The translations under genes were made by a program, and so were the position numbers. Positions 40,901-51,900 of a stretch of DNA of 64,000 nucleotides are shown here, in pieces. The number at the start of each line of letters is the position of its first letter. Position 1 is the stretch's first letter. The notes beneath the pieces are model-generated. The model worked only from the letters and a program-made list of their open reading frames with translations, ran no database searches and was not told where the DNA came from. The DNA comes from Neelides folsomi (Eukaryota > Arthropoda > Collembola > Neelipleona > Neelidae): NCBI GenBank assembly GCA_034687125.1, contig JAQGBZ010000152.1:1-64000 (forward strand), read 5' to 3'.

Positions 40901-41815
40901 GTGAAGGCGGATGACCAAATGGGGCTGATGGGACTCTAATGGCACTTTATTTATTTCCTCTTCTTTCTCAGGCTAAACAAGATTGGCAAAAATCCAAATC
41001 TCGTGGCCCCGCGAGAGGACCAGTCGGTCTCCGCGATCGTGACGGCTCTTTCGGAACAAGCCGACCACGAGGACGAGTCCGTGGAGTTGGACAACACACC
41101 GCCGGGGAAAAAAGACACGTGTGACATGCGGGAGCTGACCAAAGCCCTCGCCAAAGTGAATCTTCCGAGGCCAAAGTCGGAGAACTGCTTCCTCGCCTCG
41201 CTGGAAACCCTGAACCACCAGCCGAGTTCTCCCGCCTTCTCCCGCCCTTCACCGGGTGGATTCAAAGACCCGCATTTGAGCACGGGAGATCATCACCGCC
41301 AAATCACTGCTGAAACTCACCAGCACCCGACATTGAATTCACCGCCCTATTCGCCTCCGCTTAGTTCAACCTCGTCGGCGTGGTCCGCAAAGTCCCAAGC
41401 GAAGCAGCCGACGCCGCCATTGACTTTACGAGTTTCGCCCCCGCCGATTTCACCACAACCTCCGAGTGGGCATTTGACTCCAACTGGCCACGGGGGTCGG
41501 ACCGGGAGTTTCGCCACTAGCCCCACAGAGACCCCTACGAGCTCCATAATTCCTCCGAACGTTTCGCCCACGGCCGGCGGAAGTGTCTCGGTTTCCTCTG
41601 GGAGTTGGAAGTCAACGGGGTCATTGAGTCAAACAGCTGCTGTTACGAAGCTCCCGGTGGTGATCCCAACAACGACGATGACCGTGACTTCGACTTCGGG
41701 AGCGTCTGGCCAGATGAGGACGATCGTTTCCCAAATGAAGCCAGGAGTTGAAAAGTCCCCAGTTCCGCCGCCGAAACAAACTCACTCGCCGAGCAAACAG
41801 TCTGACATTCACTGA
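16582..41815 (+). CDS. Ih: HCN/Ih hyperpolarisation-activated cyclic-nucleotide-gated channel
   Basis: Twelve exons are seen: 16582-16911, 19203-19520, 25277-25440, 26951-27099, 27287-27433, 37168-37317, 37902-38120, 39060-39206, 39750-39867, 40207-40357, 40516-40641 and 40972-41815. Phases are consistent throughout and give about 953 residues from the first acceptor. The product is a plasma-membrane cation channel of the pacemaker (Ih) family, opened by hyperpolarisation and modulated by cAMP; in flies it is neuronal. Visible in order are the HCN domain before S1, S1-S6 with an Arg/Lys-rich S4, the CIGYGR selectivity filter, the C-linker, the cyclic-nucleotide-binding domain ([15 protein letters not shown]) and a long Ser/Thr/Pro-rich tail ending QSDIH. 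The N-terminus is open: no in-frame ATG lies upstream of 16694. Either upstream exons exist, or translation starts at 16694 (about 916 residues). Intron 3 uses a GC donor. Family assignment is near certain. Confidence 0.95.
16912..19202 (+). other. Ih: Ih intron 1
   Basis: This 2.3 kb AT-rich intron (GT-AG) contains the intact MITE at 17448-17523. A 73-codon open frame at 18019-18240 has no recognisable homology and is not called. A short imperfect tandem of CTTATACC/CTTATGC-type units lies near 19030-19075. Nothing else stands out. Confidence 0.7.
17448..17523 (+). mobile_element. Mariner-like MITE, copy 2 (76 bp, intact ends)
   Basis: The element starts CAGAATGGGCCATAAGT and ends ACTTATGGCCCAACCTG. 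Inverted repeats of about 32 bp continue inward as TCTTTCTTTTTTA / TAAAAAAGAAAG around a short loop (AATAAGCAATCG). TA dinucleotides flank both ends (17446-17447 and 17524-17525), matching the Tc1/mariner target duplication. There is no coding capacity, so it would be mobilised only in trans. It lies within Ih intron 1. A degraded relative is at 426-510, in the same orientation. Confidence 0.85.
19203..19520 (+). CDS. Ih: Ih exon 2: HCN domain before S1
   Basis: The exon begins after TTTTTTAG at 19202 and ends at CG|GTAAGT (19520). It carries the conserved pre-S1 HCN-domain block: [39 protein letters not shown] and [12 protein letters not shown]. This block is characteristic of arthropod Ih channels and contacts the voltage sensor in HCN structures. 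Entry and exit phases are both 2 and match the neighbouring exons. Confidence 0.95.
19521..25276 (+). other. Ih: Ih intron 2 (5.8 kb)
   Basis: This long AT-rich GT-AG intron contains no supported exon. The diverged inverted-repeat pair at 22840-22905 / 23252-23322 is listed separately. Open frames in GC-richer patches (20015-20224, 22134-22571, 23991-24197, 24399-24848) lack recognisable homology or splice context. Confidence 0.7.
22840..23322. repeat. Diverged inverted-repeat unit of about 480 bp
   Basis: The left arm includes GGGTTTGCAATTTAAATCGG and continues GTTATCTCAAAA; its core is 22844-22876. It reappears inverted at 23284-23317 as TTTTGAGATAACCCGATTCA continuing AATTGCAAACCC. The similarity extends inward, weaker, to CTTTAG[T/C]AAC. 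The centre is AT-rich with no coding signal. This is compatible with a decayed foldback element or MITE. No target-site duplication is visible and the outer limits are approximate. Confidence 0.6.
25277..25440 (+). CDS. Ih: Ih exon 3: S1 and S2
   Basis: The exon encodes [20 protein letters not shown] (S1) and [18 protein letters not shown] (S2). The acceptor is TTTTTTGAAG at 25276. The donor is ACAG|GCAAGT, a non-canonical GC donor otherwise matching consensus. No GT donor gives the required phase-1 exit, and ACA G|GA recreates the conserved Thr-Gly. Confidence 0.95.
25441..26950 (+). other. Ih: Ih intron 3 (GC-AG)
   Basis: This 1.5 kb intron starts GCAAGT and ends CTCTCTTTAG. A GC-richer patch near 25780-26140 is open on both strands but has no homology I recognise. 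Confidence 0.7.
26951..27099 (+). CDS. Ih: Ih exon 4: S2-S3 linker and S3
   Basis: The exon encodes the conserved [20 protein letters not shown] linker and S3 ([17 protein letters not shown]). The acceptor is CTCTCTTTAG; the donor is TGC|GTAAGT at 27099/27100. The exit is phase 0. The last residues (CYLEYC) replace the more usual S3-S4 loop residues and form a variable loop. Confidence 0.95.
27236..27283 (+). repeat. AT-only short tandem repeat in Ih intron 4
   Basis: Several imperfect units of about 10-11 bp, of the form TTAAATTATAT / TTAATTATAT, run up to the acceptor of Ih exon 5 and replace the usual pyrimidine tract. Probably simple-sequence slippage. Confidence 0.5.
27287..27433 (+). 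CDS. Ih: Ih exon 5: S4 voltage sensor
   Basis: The exon encodes [20 protein letters not shown] and [19 protein letters not shown], an S4 with basic residues every third position followed by the S4-S5 linker. It is a phase 0-0 exon of 49 codons. The acceptor AATTAATAG is unusually AT-rich; the donor is TAT|GTAAGG. It matches the HCN voltage sensor directly. Confidence 0.96.
30789..30834. repeat. Two copies of a perfect palindrome 31 bp apart
   Basis: AACATTTAAATGTTA occurs at 30789-30803 and again at 30820-30834. The first 14 bases are a perfect palindrome. The 31-bp repeat distance is close to three helical turns. It lies about 300 bp upstream of the candidate cassette exon. It could be a paired binding site or a chance AT-rich duplication. 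Confidence 0.5.
31128..31226 (+). other. Candidate cassette exon in Ih intron 5
   Basis: An acceptor with a good pyrimidine tract (TATTTTCTCCACAG at 31127) and a donor GAAG|GTAGGT at 31226 bound 99 nt, a multiple of three. The stretch is open in the phase-0 frame that the flanking Ih junctions require; it would insert 33 basic and polar residues ([10 protein letters not shown]..., ending NLILK) between the S4-S5 linker and S5. A second frame (phase 1-1) is also open. I know of no HCN isoform with such an insert, so a decoy exon or an exon of a nested gene is equally possible. Confidence 0.25.
37168..37317 (+). CDS. Ih: Ih exon 6: S5
   Basis: The exon encodes [20 protein letters not shown], then [18 protein letters not shown] and [12 protein letters not shown]5 and the outer turret. 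It starts after CTCTTTCAG at 37167 and ends CAG|GTACTC at 37317. It is a phase 0-0 exon of 50 codons. The turret contains no obvious N-X-S/T site in this exon. Confidence 0.96.
37902..38120 (+). CDS. Ih: Ih exon 7: pore helix, selectivity filter and S6
   Basis: The exon encodes YWxLEQYSW-type pore entry (here [10 protein letters not shown]), [20 protein letters not shown], and S6 ([20 protein letters not shown]). The C-I-G-Y-G filter is the HCN signature that gives weak K+ over Na+ selectivity. It is a phase 0-0 exon of 73 codons; acceptor TTTTTCCAG, donor AAG|GTTAAA. Confidence 0.97.
38121..39059 (+). other. Ih: Ih intron 7
   Basis: This 0.94 kb intron is AT-rich, with a short CA-rich run near 38727-38780. 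No other feature is visible. The neighbouring intron 6 (37318-37901) likewise holds nothing recognisable. Confidence 0.7.
39060..39206 (+). CDS. Ih: Ih exon 8: C-linker
   Basis: The exon encodes [35 protein letters not shown] and [10 protein letters not shown], the C-linker helices that couple ligand binding to the gate. It is a phase 0-0 exon of 49 codons with acceptor TTTGTAG and donor GAA|GTATAC. Confidence 0.97.
39207..39749 (+). other. Ih: Ih intron 8
   Basis: A 543-bp very AT-rich intron that ends TTTTTTAATCTCAAG. No internal feature is recognised. Confidence 0.7.
39750..39867 (+). CDS. Ih: Ih exon 9: end of C-linker, start of CNBD
   Basis: The exon encodes [38 protein letters not shown], entering the cyclic-nucleotide-binding fold. 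It enters in phase 0 and exits in phase 1 (CCT G|GTAAGG). The match to arthropod Ih is clear. Confidence 0.96.
40207..40357 (+). CDS. Ih: Ih exon 10: CNBD core
   Basis: The exon encodes [34 protein letters not shown] and [22 protein letters not shown] is the phosphate-binding-cassette helix whose Glu contacts the cAMP ribose. Phase 1 entry, phase 2 exit. Confidence 0.97.
40516..40641 (+). CDS. Ih: Ih exon 11: CNBD phosphate-binding cassette and C-helix
   Basis: Joined to exon 10 it gives [20 protein letters not shown], the arginine-bearing strand of the cassette, then [19 protein letters not shown], the C-helix. Val stands where vertebrate HCN2 has Thr592; I recall the same in other arthropod Ih proteins. 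Phase 2 entry and exit. Confidence 0.96.
40972..41815 (+). CDS. Ih: Ih exon 12: C-terminal tail and stop
   Basis: The 280-codon last exon begins LNKIGKNPN and continues [20 protein letters not shown], both conserved in arthropod Ih. It then becomes a Ser/Thr/Pro-rich disordered tail and ends PSKQSDIH at a TGA (41813-41815). It is markedly GC-richer than the flanks, so the minus strand has several long spurious frames here. Vertebrate HCNs end in a Ser-Asn-Leu TRIP8b/PDZ-type motif; this one does not. Confidence 0.95.
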
Positions 41816-44800
41816 ATAATTTCATTAAGGGATATCTAAATATTAAGTGTTACAATTTTATTAGGGAAATAATATTACAAAAAGGAAAGTATTTTAGTCA
41901 AAAATATAATGCCCAAAAACTCTAAAAGGATATAATGTACACGTTGGATGAAATTGAGAGAATTTGCTATTTAATAAATGCAAAATATAAAATCCGCTTA
42001 ACGTAAAGATTATCTTTAGTACTTACAATATAAATACAACATTATATGTATAAATATGAAAACACATGCTAATTAAAATATTGTTGGAAAAATCAGGAGA
42101 GTTTAACTCTAATCTAATTATAAGGATTAAGATACACTTTATAATTTTTAAGTAAGTTGATTGATATATTTAAAATTATTGTTATTGTTTATAAAATACC
42201 ATCAATGTTATAGATTTATAATTGTTGTCTTCATATATCTTGATATTATAACTATTAGAAAGATCCTTTATTTAATTATTGATTTATATCAGTTAATCAT
42301 ACATAGCATATTTCACATGTAACGGCATTACAATTGTGGATACATTGACGACTATTAAAAGATTAATCCTACCTCCTTTGTTTCGGTTCTTTAAAAAATA
42401 AGAAAAAATAATTGAGAACGATCTACTGGTCTATTGATTAATTATAATTATTGTTTCAGTTTGAATATTTTTTCGATATTCTTTTTAGAATTTTACTATC
42501 TATTCATGTTACATTAGATGTTAAAATGTTATATACAAATTGTATTATGACCGATGTGTACTTAATATTTACTTATGTATGAGTTACTCATAAAGTATCA
42601 GTAATTGTGAGTTTATAATCAATAATATTAGAGATACTCATTTAAAGTAAAATGTACTACCTATGAATTTATAATACAACATAATATCTTTGAGGATTAT
42701 TATTACCTTATGTATAAAGTCTTTAGGTGTAATAAACCAAATACGAGTTTCACCACACAATCGATGTTCAAGGGATTTAAGTGGTTTAAAAATAAAGATC
42801 CCACACTTTAAAGATAAATATGAATCATTGTGATCGGAGAATCCTTAAAGGTAATTAAATAATTAATTGAAACCAGTTGACCCGGAGTGCTGAAGAGAGA
42901 TATTTAAAAAATGTTGATTATGAAAGCAGTATTTATGAGACGTGTGTGGTGTGAAGGTATTTTAAACGTTTTTTAATTAAGGTTAAATTAAACGTAGAAA
43001 TAATTAATTGTGTCTCTCCTCCAATTTTGATGAACTCAAGAACACAATTGTAAAAGACAAGTTTTTATCTTTACACTTTAATTAATTTGCTAAAAACTGA
43101 GAGGATTTGTAATTCTAATTAGTAGTTCCATGTTCAGAGTGTCACTTATTGTGTAAAAGAAATATCCTATTTATGAAACCATTTTCATTTACAATATTCA
43201 CGAATGGAAATTTTTCCACTTCCGTCCAATCAGAATTCTCTCAATTCATTTTTTCCTTGCTTTGTCAAAACTCATTTGGCTCTCATTTCAGTTGAAATGA
43301 CTATTTAAGTAAAGTGGAAGTTTTAAATGTGAAAGGAAACGGATGGTGCAATAAAAGGTAGAAGAATCCAAAAAATTTAAAAACTTAGATTTCCTTTTAA
43401 CGATACGTAAATTAGAAACTAAAGGAAATATTGAGTTAAAAAAGGTTTAAAGGGGAAAAGTAAGATGTGAAAAATCCAGATGTATTATATCTACGTAAAT
43501 GTACTTACATTGTAAATCCAGTGAGTCAAATTAAAAAAACACACTGTATTAATTAAACACTGTATTTAACCTACAATTGTTATTCAATTGTTAATTTACA
43601 CACTTAGGGGAAATCTTATTGTTGCCCTTAAAACGTTCATTAAACTAATAATGATTAAAAATGACCTGAGATGTTTAAAAAAATTCGTCTGGAGAAGTTT
43701 GGAAATCTTTCAATAAACCCAAATTCAAGATGAAACCAAAGAACAAATAAATATCTGGTGTCTAAATAAACTGTGTAATTAGTTAAATAGTAAATTGAAT
43801 AAATAGTTATAAATAAACCATAGATTATTATTTATCTGGCGCTGGGCGCTTGTTTAAAAAAAGCTGATGTATTTACCACTGGGAAGATGTGTATATGAAA
43901 ATAATGGTTATTAATTGCTCTGTTGAGAATTATTTAGATTTAAAATACCATCAATAGAAAACAATACAACTATATTGAAAGAATAAAAGTTCCTGATACA
44001 TAGTTTTGACACAATGTGAAATAATTATTTAAAACACCGCAGAATTTTTCTTATTAATTCATAAACCTTCATATTCCATTTGATTAAAATATATTTAATA
44101 AAATTTTTAAAACTTTACTTTTATTTATTAGGTAGGTAGATGCGTTTCCTCTTTTAATTTTAAAATAAAAATTCTTTCCTTCATAATAATTAAAGCATTT
44201 TGTATTCAAAAATCAAGTTGGAGTGAATCACACTATATAACAAAGGTTTTCCAAAGTGAATAAATGTCCAGTGGACTTTTTTCCCTCTGATTCTCAATAA
44301 GGGCATGAGGGAGAAGGGCGTTATTCAACAACCCATGCGGACCTTATCAAGGAAAGTGCAATGATGGAAAAGAGCGACTCCGCCCAACTCCTCAACATTC
44401 AAACTTCAAACCTGGTTCAAACCCAAGAACCCAACACACCCTTGGCTGTAAATCTCGAAAGTCAGACGGAGATGTCCAAGGTGTGAACCGAGTCCTTTTA
44501 CAAATAATTAACAGCCAGACAGACACACACAAATAAAACAAAGATTCCTGTTTGTCTAATTTGCAAATTGGATTTATACACCTTCAAAGCTCACAGACAT
44601 GGAAAGACATGGAATCAAACCGTCAGCAATGAGACAGCGAACAATTAAACATTTTAACAATTGACCACCAAATTGATTATAAATCCCAGTAAGCTTTAAA
44701 GCCCATTTACAATTTAAGATAATGAGGTTGAGTTAATGGTGAAATACATTTTTAAATAGCTCAAAGAGGAATGAAGAATGTTCATCATGTTTATTATCAA

Positions 44801-45857
44801 CCAGCTTGGAGTTGAGCATTAATAAAAGTAGGAGAGCAATGGGAATTATTTATGCATATCCTAAAAGCCTGTTCAAACTTCCACTCCAATGAAATGGTGA
44901 TGAGACGAGAAGAGGAACAGACGGACGATTTGAACCACTTTGGGTCCATTAAGAAAAACGACAACTGAATGGAAGTTTTAAATCAAATTGACACTTTCGT
45001 TTCACCTTCACACTTATACTCATTTGAGAATACATGTAAAATGAATAAAGGAAATGTTTCTGTTGAATTCATTTTCTTTAACTCCGCTAATTCCTTTTCA
45101 ATATTGTAAAAATCGATTACGATATTTTAAAGCACAAATTCATCCAATTCATCACTATATCAGTTGCAAAGATATAGCTAACATAATAAAGGAGAATAAA
45201 GTATAATAGAAAAATATTTAATTTTAGTATGCCTAATACCTATAATTGTAAGTAAGTAGGATTTTAAGTTAAATATTGTTTAATGTTTAATGGGTACAAA
45301 ATACTTTAAATATAAATACTTAAACGTCAATTGAAAATAAATGAAAATTTTAAATAATAAAACATTTCTTTGAAAATAATTAAATAGTACGACTTTGTGT
45401 TTTTTATTAATTAATTAATTTTGGCAAATGGGTGAAATGATATTTATAAAACTGTCCAAAGTGAAGTTTAAAGAGAGTCAAAGGTATAGAATTAGAAGGC
45501 GGTTGTTTCTCCTTCGTCATCGTAATCTCCTTATTCGTCTCCATGAGTTAAATGTTATGAGATGGGCGAAGAAGACTTTGGACCGGTTTCACCTCCGTGG
45601 GCCGAGTTGTCTTGAGATGCCGAGGGAAGAACTTCACTTCCACCTCAGAGGCTCCTGGGACACGCACACTCACGTACACACATTCGGCCGCTCTGCCTAA
45701 ACACACAAACTGCAAAGCGTAGGAGGACTTTTTCAATTTCCAAATATAAAGGTCAATAACTCAATCAGTGGCGTCTTTAAAGAAATTCCCAATCACTGCC
45801 ATGAGGAATTCATGAGGAGTTTCAATTTTAACAACATTCCAATTAAAACAGTATGAG
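41816..45857. other. Ih-Tsp intergenic region
   Basis: About 4 kb of AT-rich sequence. It should include the Ih 3'UTR and the Tsp promoter and 5'UTR. A GC-richer patch at 45480-45720 just upstream of the Tsp start is the best candidate for promoter or 5'UTR. Its open frame (45428-45700) resembles nothing known. No transposon or RNA gene was recognised. Confidence 0.6.
41973..41978 (+). promoter_or_regulatory. Possible Ih polyadenylation signal
   Basis: AATAAA lies about 160 nt after the Ih stop codon. In sequence this AT-rich the hexamer is common by chance, so the call is weak. Confidence 0.3.
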
Positions 45858-45933
45858 ATGTCTTTCTTGGGAAGTGTGGCCTTTCTAGTGGTGGTTTTGT
45901 CTTCAAGTGTTGTTGGAGTTGCTCACGATGAAG
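45858..45933 (+). CDS. Tsp: Tsp exon 1: signal peptide
   Basis: The ATG at 45858 opens [20 protein letters not shown], a textbook secretion signal, then VAHDE. The overlapping ATG at 45853 is in another frame and stops after 11 codons. The donor is GAAG|GTAACC at 45933, phase 1. The exon is assigned to Tsp by position, strand and the need for a signal peptide. Confidence 0.8.
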
Positions 45934-48900
45934 GTAACCAATTTTACCATTTTAATTCATTTTTCCTATCAAATAAATCTTAACAATATTCTTAACAAAG
46001 ACACTTAATTTATAATTAAACTTAATTTACAACTTTTATAAAGAAGTCATTTAATTTAACTGAATATATCTGTAATAAAGTTGAAATGTGGAGGTATTGA
46101 ATTTTAATCATAATATTTATTCACGAGGTTATTCCTCTTCAACCTTTCCATTATTTACGGAAGAAGTTTACTTATAGGGCAAGAAGAGCCATGAAAGAGA
46201 AAGGCCCAAGTTGGCACGTGTTTAACCCTTATAACCAAATGAAGAGCTCTTAACCTTTTTTAATATCAATCAGAACAATGGGAGCTTTCAAAAGATTAAA
46301 ACTATCTCTATATATATATTTATATGGAATATCAATATTGTAATAGTATTATACATTATAAATATGAAGCGGAACAAATGGGAATTAAATTGAGATCATA
46401 AATATTAAATATACAATGTCGATTCTCATATTGAGTTGTTGAGTGAAAATGAAATCCTCTTTAAAATAATCCCCACCAGACGTTTGAACCCAAAGAGTTT
46501 GAACTCGTCAATTACAAATCTTATTATAATTTGGTAGAACAAAGTTGGCAAATATAGGCCAAGTCTGGTTGTGAGTTAAGACGTATTTTTCATTAAGCGG
46601 AGTCATGAACTCCCTTCATTGGATTCTGGAACATGAATTTATGAACATTTGAATCCATTGCTTCACCACTGTTTGTGTTGTACTTTGACAAAGTGCGTGA
46701 AGAAGTGGAACGTGCGGAATTTATATTTCCTATATGCGTCTTGGTATATCCACACGGATTTATGATAAATGAGTGTTTTTCCCATTCATTCTCATTAGCT
46801 TTTACTTGAACTTCTCCCTTACTATCTTGAGATGACAAATTCTGGAAAGATAAATATGGATGGAAATAAGAATATAAGTATGAAATACCCAAAAGACATG
46901 GGAATGAATTTCCACCAGCGTTAACAGCCATGAGTTATTCATTCATAAATTCAAGTTGGTATCAATTTTGTATATTATTTTGCCTAACACATAAATATAC
47001 ATATAAATATATAACCAGAACATAATATAGAGGAGCGAAAACAGTGAAGAAAATAATGACCCAATCCTAAATAATGTTCCAAACACTGATGCTACAAAAC
47101 AGGATGAGGACTGGAAGAAACAAATCATTAAATTGCGTAAAGGAAATGTAAATAACTGTCCAAATTTTGTAGATTTATCAAAGTCGATGGAGAACGCCAT
47201 TGCCGAGGATCGGTTCGTCCTCGTTCTCGAGAATTTGGATCCGAAGAAGAATGGGAAGCCTGTATCGATGAAACCAGGGCTGGTCGACCTCTTGGCTATG
47301 ATTGAATTTCCCAAATCGAAGAACCACGTTGCTGTTGCTCTCGACCGAAAAAATAATCAAGGTATAATAATGATCTAAATCATTTAATCTTGTATTAACC
47401 TCATGTTGTTATTTTTATGATCTCATGCTGATGTTGGTCAATGGTTAAGGAATTGAATTGCTGGGGTGAAATATTTAATTAAGTGTTTGAGAGCTGAGAG
47501 GGATTGGTTGAATAAGAGACATTCGGTGGAGATCCGTCCAAAAAAGAGTATTAGTAGATGAAGGTGATAAAACTTGTAGCTTAGCGGGGGCTGTTGACAT
47601 GGCCCAAATTTATGAGGAACTCACACATGCTCTTCACCCTTATATGGACATCTCAAATGGACCTCTCACATGAAAAACTTCTAAGCTCTCCGACGATTCC
47701 TTCAATGCTAAGTCTCCAAATGATTACTAATTGTTGTTGAAGTGTCTTGGAATTCAATAGCTAAAAATGAATCGAGCTGAATAATTCATGATTATTCCTT
47801 TAATATAATAAAACCGAAAATGATATTTTTAATACATTATAAATATAATTAAAATTGGAATTCATTGCAAATAGTTACTCGTCTTCCTGTATAATTTATC
47901 TTTATAAATATTTGTGTAAAATTTTACCTAATAAGTAACAAAATTACTGTTTGTTAGTGATAATTGAAACTTTGGAGGACTCTGCGAAGAAAACGTTGAA
48001 CATTCCTGCCACGTTCCTGAACGAGCGTTCTGTCCATTCTTCCTTGGTCATCGAGGTGACACAGGCGTGGACGGGGACGGCACGTCTGGCCCTCTTTCTC
48101 GACTGCTCTCCTCTGGGACTCGTCACTCTTTCCAAATCCCTCAGAGAGATGCTCAATAAAGTCAAACCTCCCATCGTCAGCGTCGTGAGTCACATAAATA
48201 CATTAAATTTTGATCCCATAATTATTCCCTCATGCTCGAACATCTTTCATACATTTCACTTCGTAGTGTAGATAAAAGATAAAATAAAATAATATGAAAC
48301 CGAAAACTCAGTATGTGATATAATATATAAGTAGGTAGATAATGTAGCAATGTATCATAATCATAAATAGTTCACATTCGAGAAAAAATCATATAAAAAT
48401 GTTTATTTTGTATAAAATATTTTCAAATAATAATAATTTATTAGCTCATAAAATTAGCATCAACCATAAGAAAATTCGCAGTCAAAAACTGATATTAGCA
48501 GGAAAGACAACATATCTACTAACACTACTTTTACAATAGCTTATTATTATGAATAAATATAAACATTTGTTTCGGCAAAATGTAGTAATTATTGATTTGA
48601 TTTATAATTTGGCTAGAGTCGTGATCGTAACATCAAAGTGTCAGTTCATCCGTCTTTGGATGCGAGGGAGGCCCTCGATGACCTGCAGTGTCCTTCTAGG
48701 GCAGAACAAGCCATTCAACCCGCCACCAATGAGGTCGTCACCTACAGAAGAGGTAAAACTCACCCAATTCCAAAACATTCAAAATCTCTCTTTGTTTAAA
48801 AATCATGAACTTTTGAAGTAGAAATTCCTTCTCATTCTCCAATTCTCATCTTCCTTCCCTTTATAAAACTTCTCCTTTCCTCTCATTCTAACACAAAAAC

Positions 48901-51900
48901 ATAAAATTTAAAATCACATCTTTTCATCATTTTCACTCATCTTCCTCATCCTTTATCAATTTTGACACCCAAACACAAATTCCATTAAAACAACAAGAAA
49001 TGCATTCAATCAAATGAACAATTTTTATATCTTTTTTTCCTTTTTCAATTCCAAGTTCAATCGCAAGGGTGTTCCCAATCCAACGTTTTCCCTTGTCCTC
49101 TTCTAAACCAAAGGGAAAGTCACAGAGGTGAGGCGATGAGATTTCTTCTCTTAATAAAAATAAAACATTTTAACTTTTAAACTATTAACATTTAAAGATT
49201 TCAGTATTTGCATGCATTGAAAAAATTTAATCTAATAATCAAATTACATTAATGATTGAATTTTAGTTTAGTTTTATTACTAAACGACTTGCTCTAAAAT
49301 TTTGCTTAATAAAAATCTGCGTTTATTGAATTTAATATCGAATTATTTTACAGGAGACATTCCCATCGTCTCACCGGATCTCGACGATCGAGGTGAGTCT
49401 CAAATGAACTTATTGACATATGAATTAAATCGACTCGATGACAGATCATGAAACTTCAGAACAAGTTTATTTTTTATATATTTCTTCATGCAATAAGAAA
49501 TTGAATTAAAATTCTATCAATTTGTATTCCTTTTCATATCAATTATATCTGATGATTCTTGAATGATATAATAATGTAATGCCGATATAAATTGATTCGT
49601 TGTTTATGGCCTTTGTGCCTTTGAGCTGTTGGCTCGTTTTGAATATAAATGACTCATTGTCTGTCAGAGACGTCAACAGCCGAAGGTTCAATTAGCTATG
49701 CATAAAAAAGTATTTTTTATAGAGGCCAAGATGTGTAATGAAAGGATGTTGATTTTTTCCAGAGTCGCTCCTCATCAAGACGCTCCAAGAGCTGATTGTG
49801 ACGATTAAATCTCTCCAGTTGGAAGTGCAAGGACAAGTAAGATCCTGGGAGTTGTGTGGGCAAAACTCGTCTATTTATTAGGATTGTAAATCTCTCCGAG
49901 ATCACGTCCACACATTCACCCTGCATGGAGGAGCATAAAAACAATGTCTTGGACAAACAAATATATTTTATTTTCACTTACAGAAAGAGGAGACGCGGCA
50001 ATTGAAACAAATCCTTATTGACTGTGAGATGTGCAAACCCAGTAAGGAAAAATTGAATTTAACAACCTTTTCTGACCTTCTAACCCAAATCCAGCGTTAA
50101 ATATTAAAACAAATGCTCAAATGAATGTTTAATATCAAATTGAATTAAATTAAACTATTTAAAATTTAACAAAATGACGAATCGTTTTAACAATTAGAAA
50201 AAAGTATACAATTTGAGGGCAATGTTGAACAATTTTGATTGCCATCTTGCATTTTTAATTATAATCCCATTGTTTGTAATGAGATTTAATAGATGGAGCT
50301 GAATATTTTCAAAAATATTTTAATTGTATAGACCAATATTTTATTTAAGAAACCAATCGGCATTTGAGCCTTCTTCCACTTTAACAATAATATATACATA
50401 CAAAGTCGAAGGTTTAAATTGTGTAAAATTTAATATTTGAATTTGAAAGAATTTTATTAGTAGTGTTTTATTTGAAAGTTATCCAATATATTATACAAAA
50501 GGGATTATTAAATTTTTAGGAGTTGAAGAACCGAAAACGGGTTGTCGTGCAGTTCCACCACCATGCTTCAGCGGTGTCCAATGTTCCGAAGGTTCAGACG
50601 GTGTTCGGTGCGGCCCTTGCCCGAGAGGATACGTCGGAGATGGTCGTCACTGCAAACCCGGGATTTCCTGTAGAGAACGTCCGTGCTTCCAAGGTGTTCA
50701 ATGCTACGACACTGCAGATGGATTCCAATGCGGTCCTTGTCCACACAATTATGTTGGAGATGGGCAACGATGTGATCGCCGAAGAGCTTGCGAGAGTGGC
50801 CCATGCTACACAGGTTAGACATTATTAACACTAATTGTTAGCTCACATTTTCTTTTTATGAAATCATTAAATTAATTTTCAATAATATTCCATCCACTGT
50901 TTTTAATTTATAATTCTTATATAATTAAATTATTAGAAATTAATATTTGATTATTTATATATATATTTGGCAGACTAATCAATTAAGAATAGTTCATATA
51001 CAAGATTTTACCTTTTATTATTACAGCTAACTTTATGATGTTAAAATTAAAATACTAAAATTGAAACTTTTGGGAATTAGCTTTTTGTATAGCAGGTCAA
51101 GATTGTCAACTTTTACACAATATAATTATGTATGAACACAATAATTTATTTAACGTTTTCTCTTCATGTTATTAATTTGTTCAAGTGCGTTTCAAATCTT
51201 TTTTGTAAAAACTGGCAATATTGAGTATCAATAAATCCCAAGAGTTTCAAACCAAAGAGTTATTTTCTTATTTTCACCTCTCATCTTTATTTCATTTAGG
51301 TGTGCAATGTCATGATATTGAAGAATCACCTTACTACCGCTGCGGTTCCTGCATTGCTGGACTCACAGGCAACGGAACAATATGCCATGACCTGGACGAG
51401 GTTTTTTAAATAATTAACTTTAGCTAGAAAAATATTGAAGCATTTAGTAAAATTGTGGTGGAAATTAAAAGTGTGACTTGGCTGAACCCTGTGACCCTCG
51501 TGCTCGATGCGTCAACATGTCACCTGGATTCCGATGTGACGCTTGCCCTAATGGATTCACCGGAAGTAATGGCCTTCAAGGAGTCGGGCTTGAATTTGCC
51601 CGAAGGAACCGTCAACGCTGTTATGACATAGACGAGTGCAATGATGGGCGCAACGGGGGTTGTGTGGATAATTCTCGCTGTGTCAACACAGAGGGATCTT
51701 ATTACTGCGGGGAATGTCTTCAGGGGTTCATGGGGAACCAAACGATCGGTTGCCATAATAGGCCTGGCATGTGTCCGGATGGCTCCTTCTGCGACGACAA
51801 CTCGGAGTGTGTTCGTCTCACTGGCCTCAACTACTACGTCTGCAAGGTGGGGGAGTTGGCCTTTTAAGGGCATTCTCATCTTCTACTCATTTCAGTGCAA

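Noticed and set aside
40951-41283. Several minus-strand frames up to 110 codons
   Set aside because: Shadows of the GC-rich last Ih exon.
45428-45700. 90-codon frame just upstream of Tsp
   Set aside because: Strongly basic, unrecognised, in a different frame from the signal peptide exon; more likely 5'UTR or promoter sequence.
46593-46931. 112-codon minus-strand frame in Tsp intron 1
   Set aside because: No homology recognised and it lies antisense within an intron.
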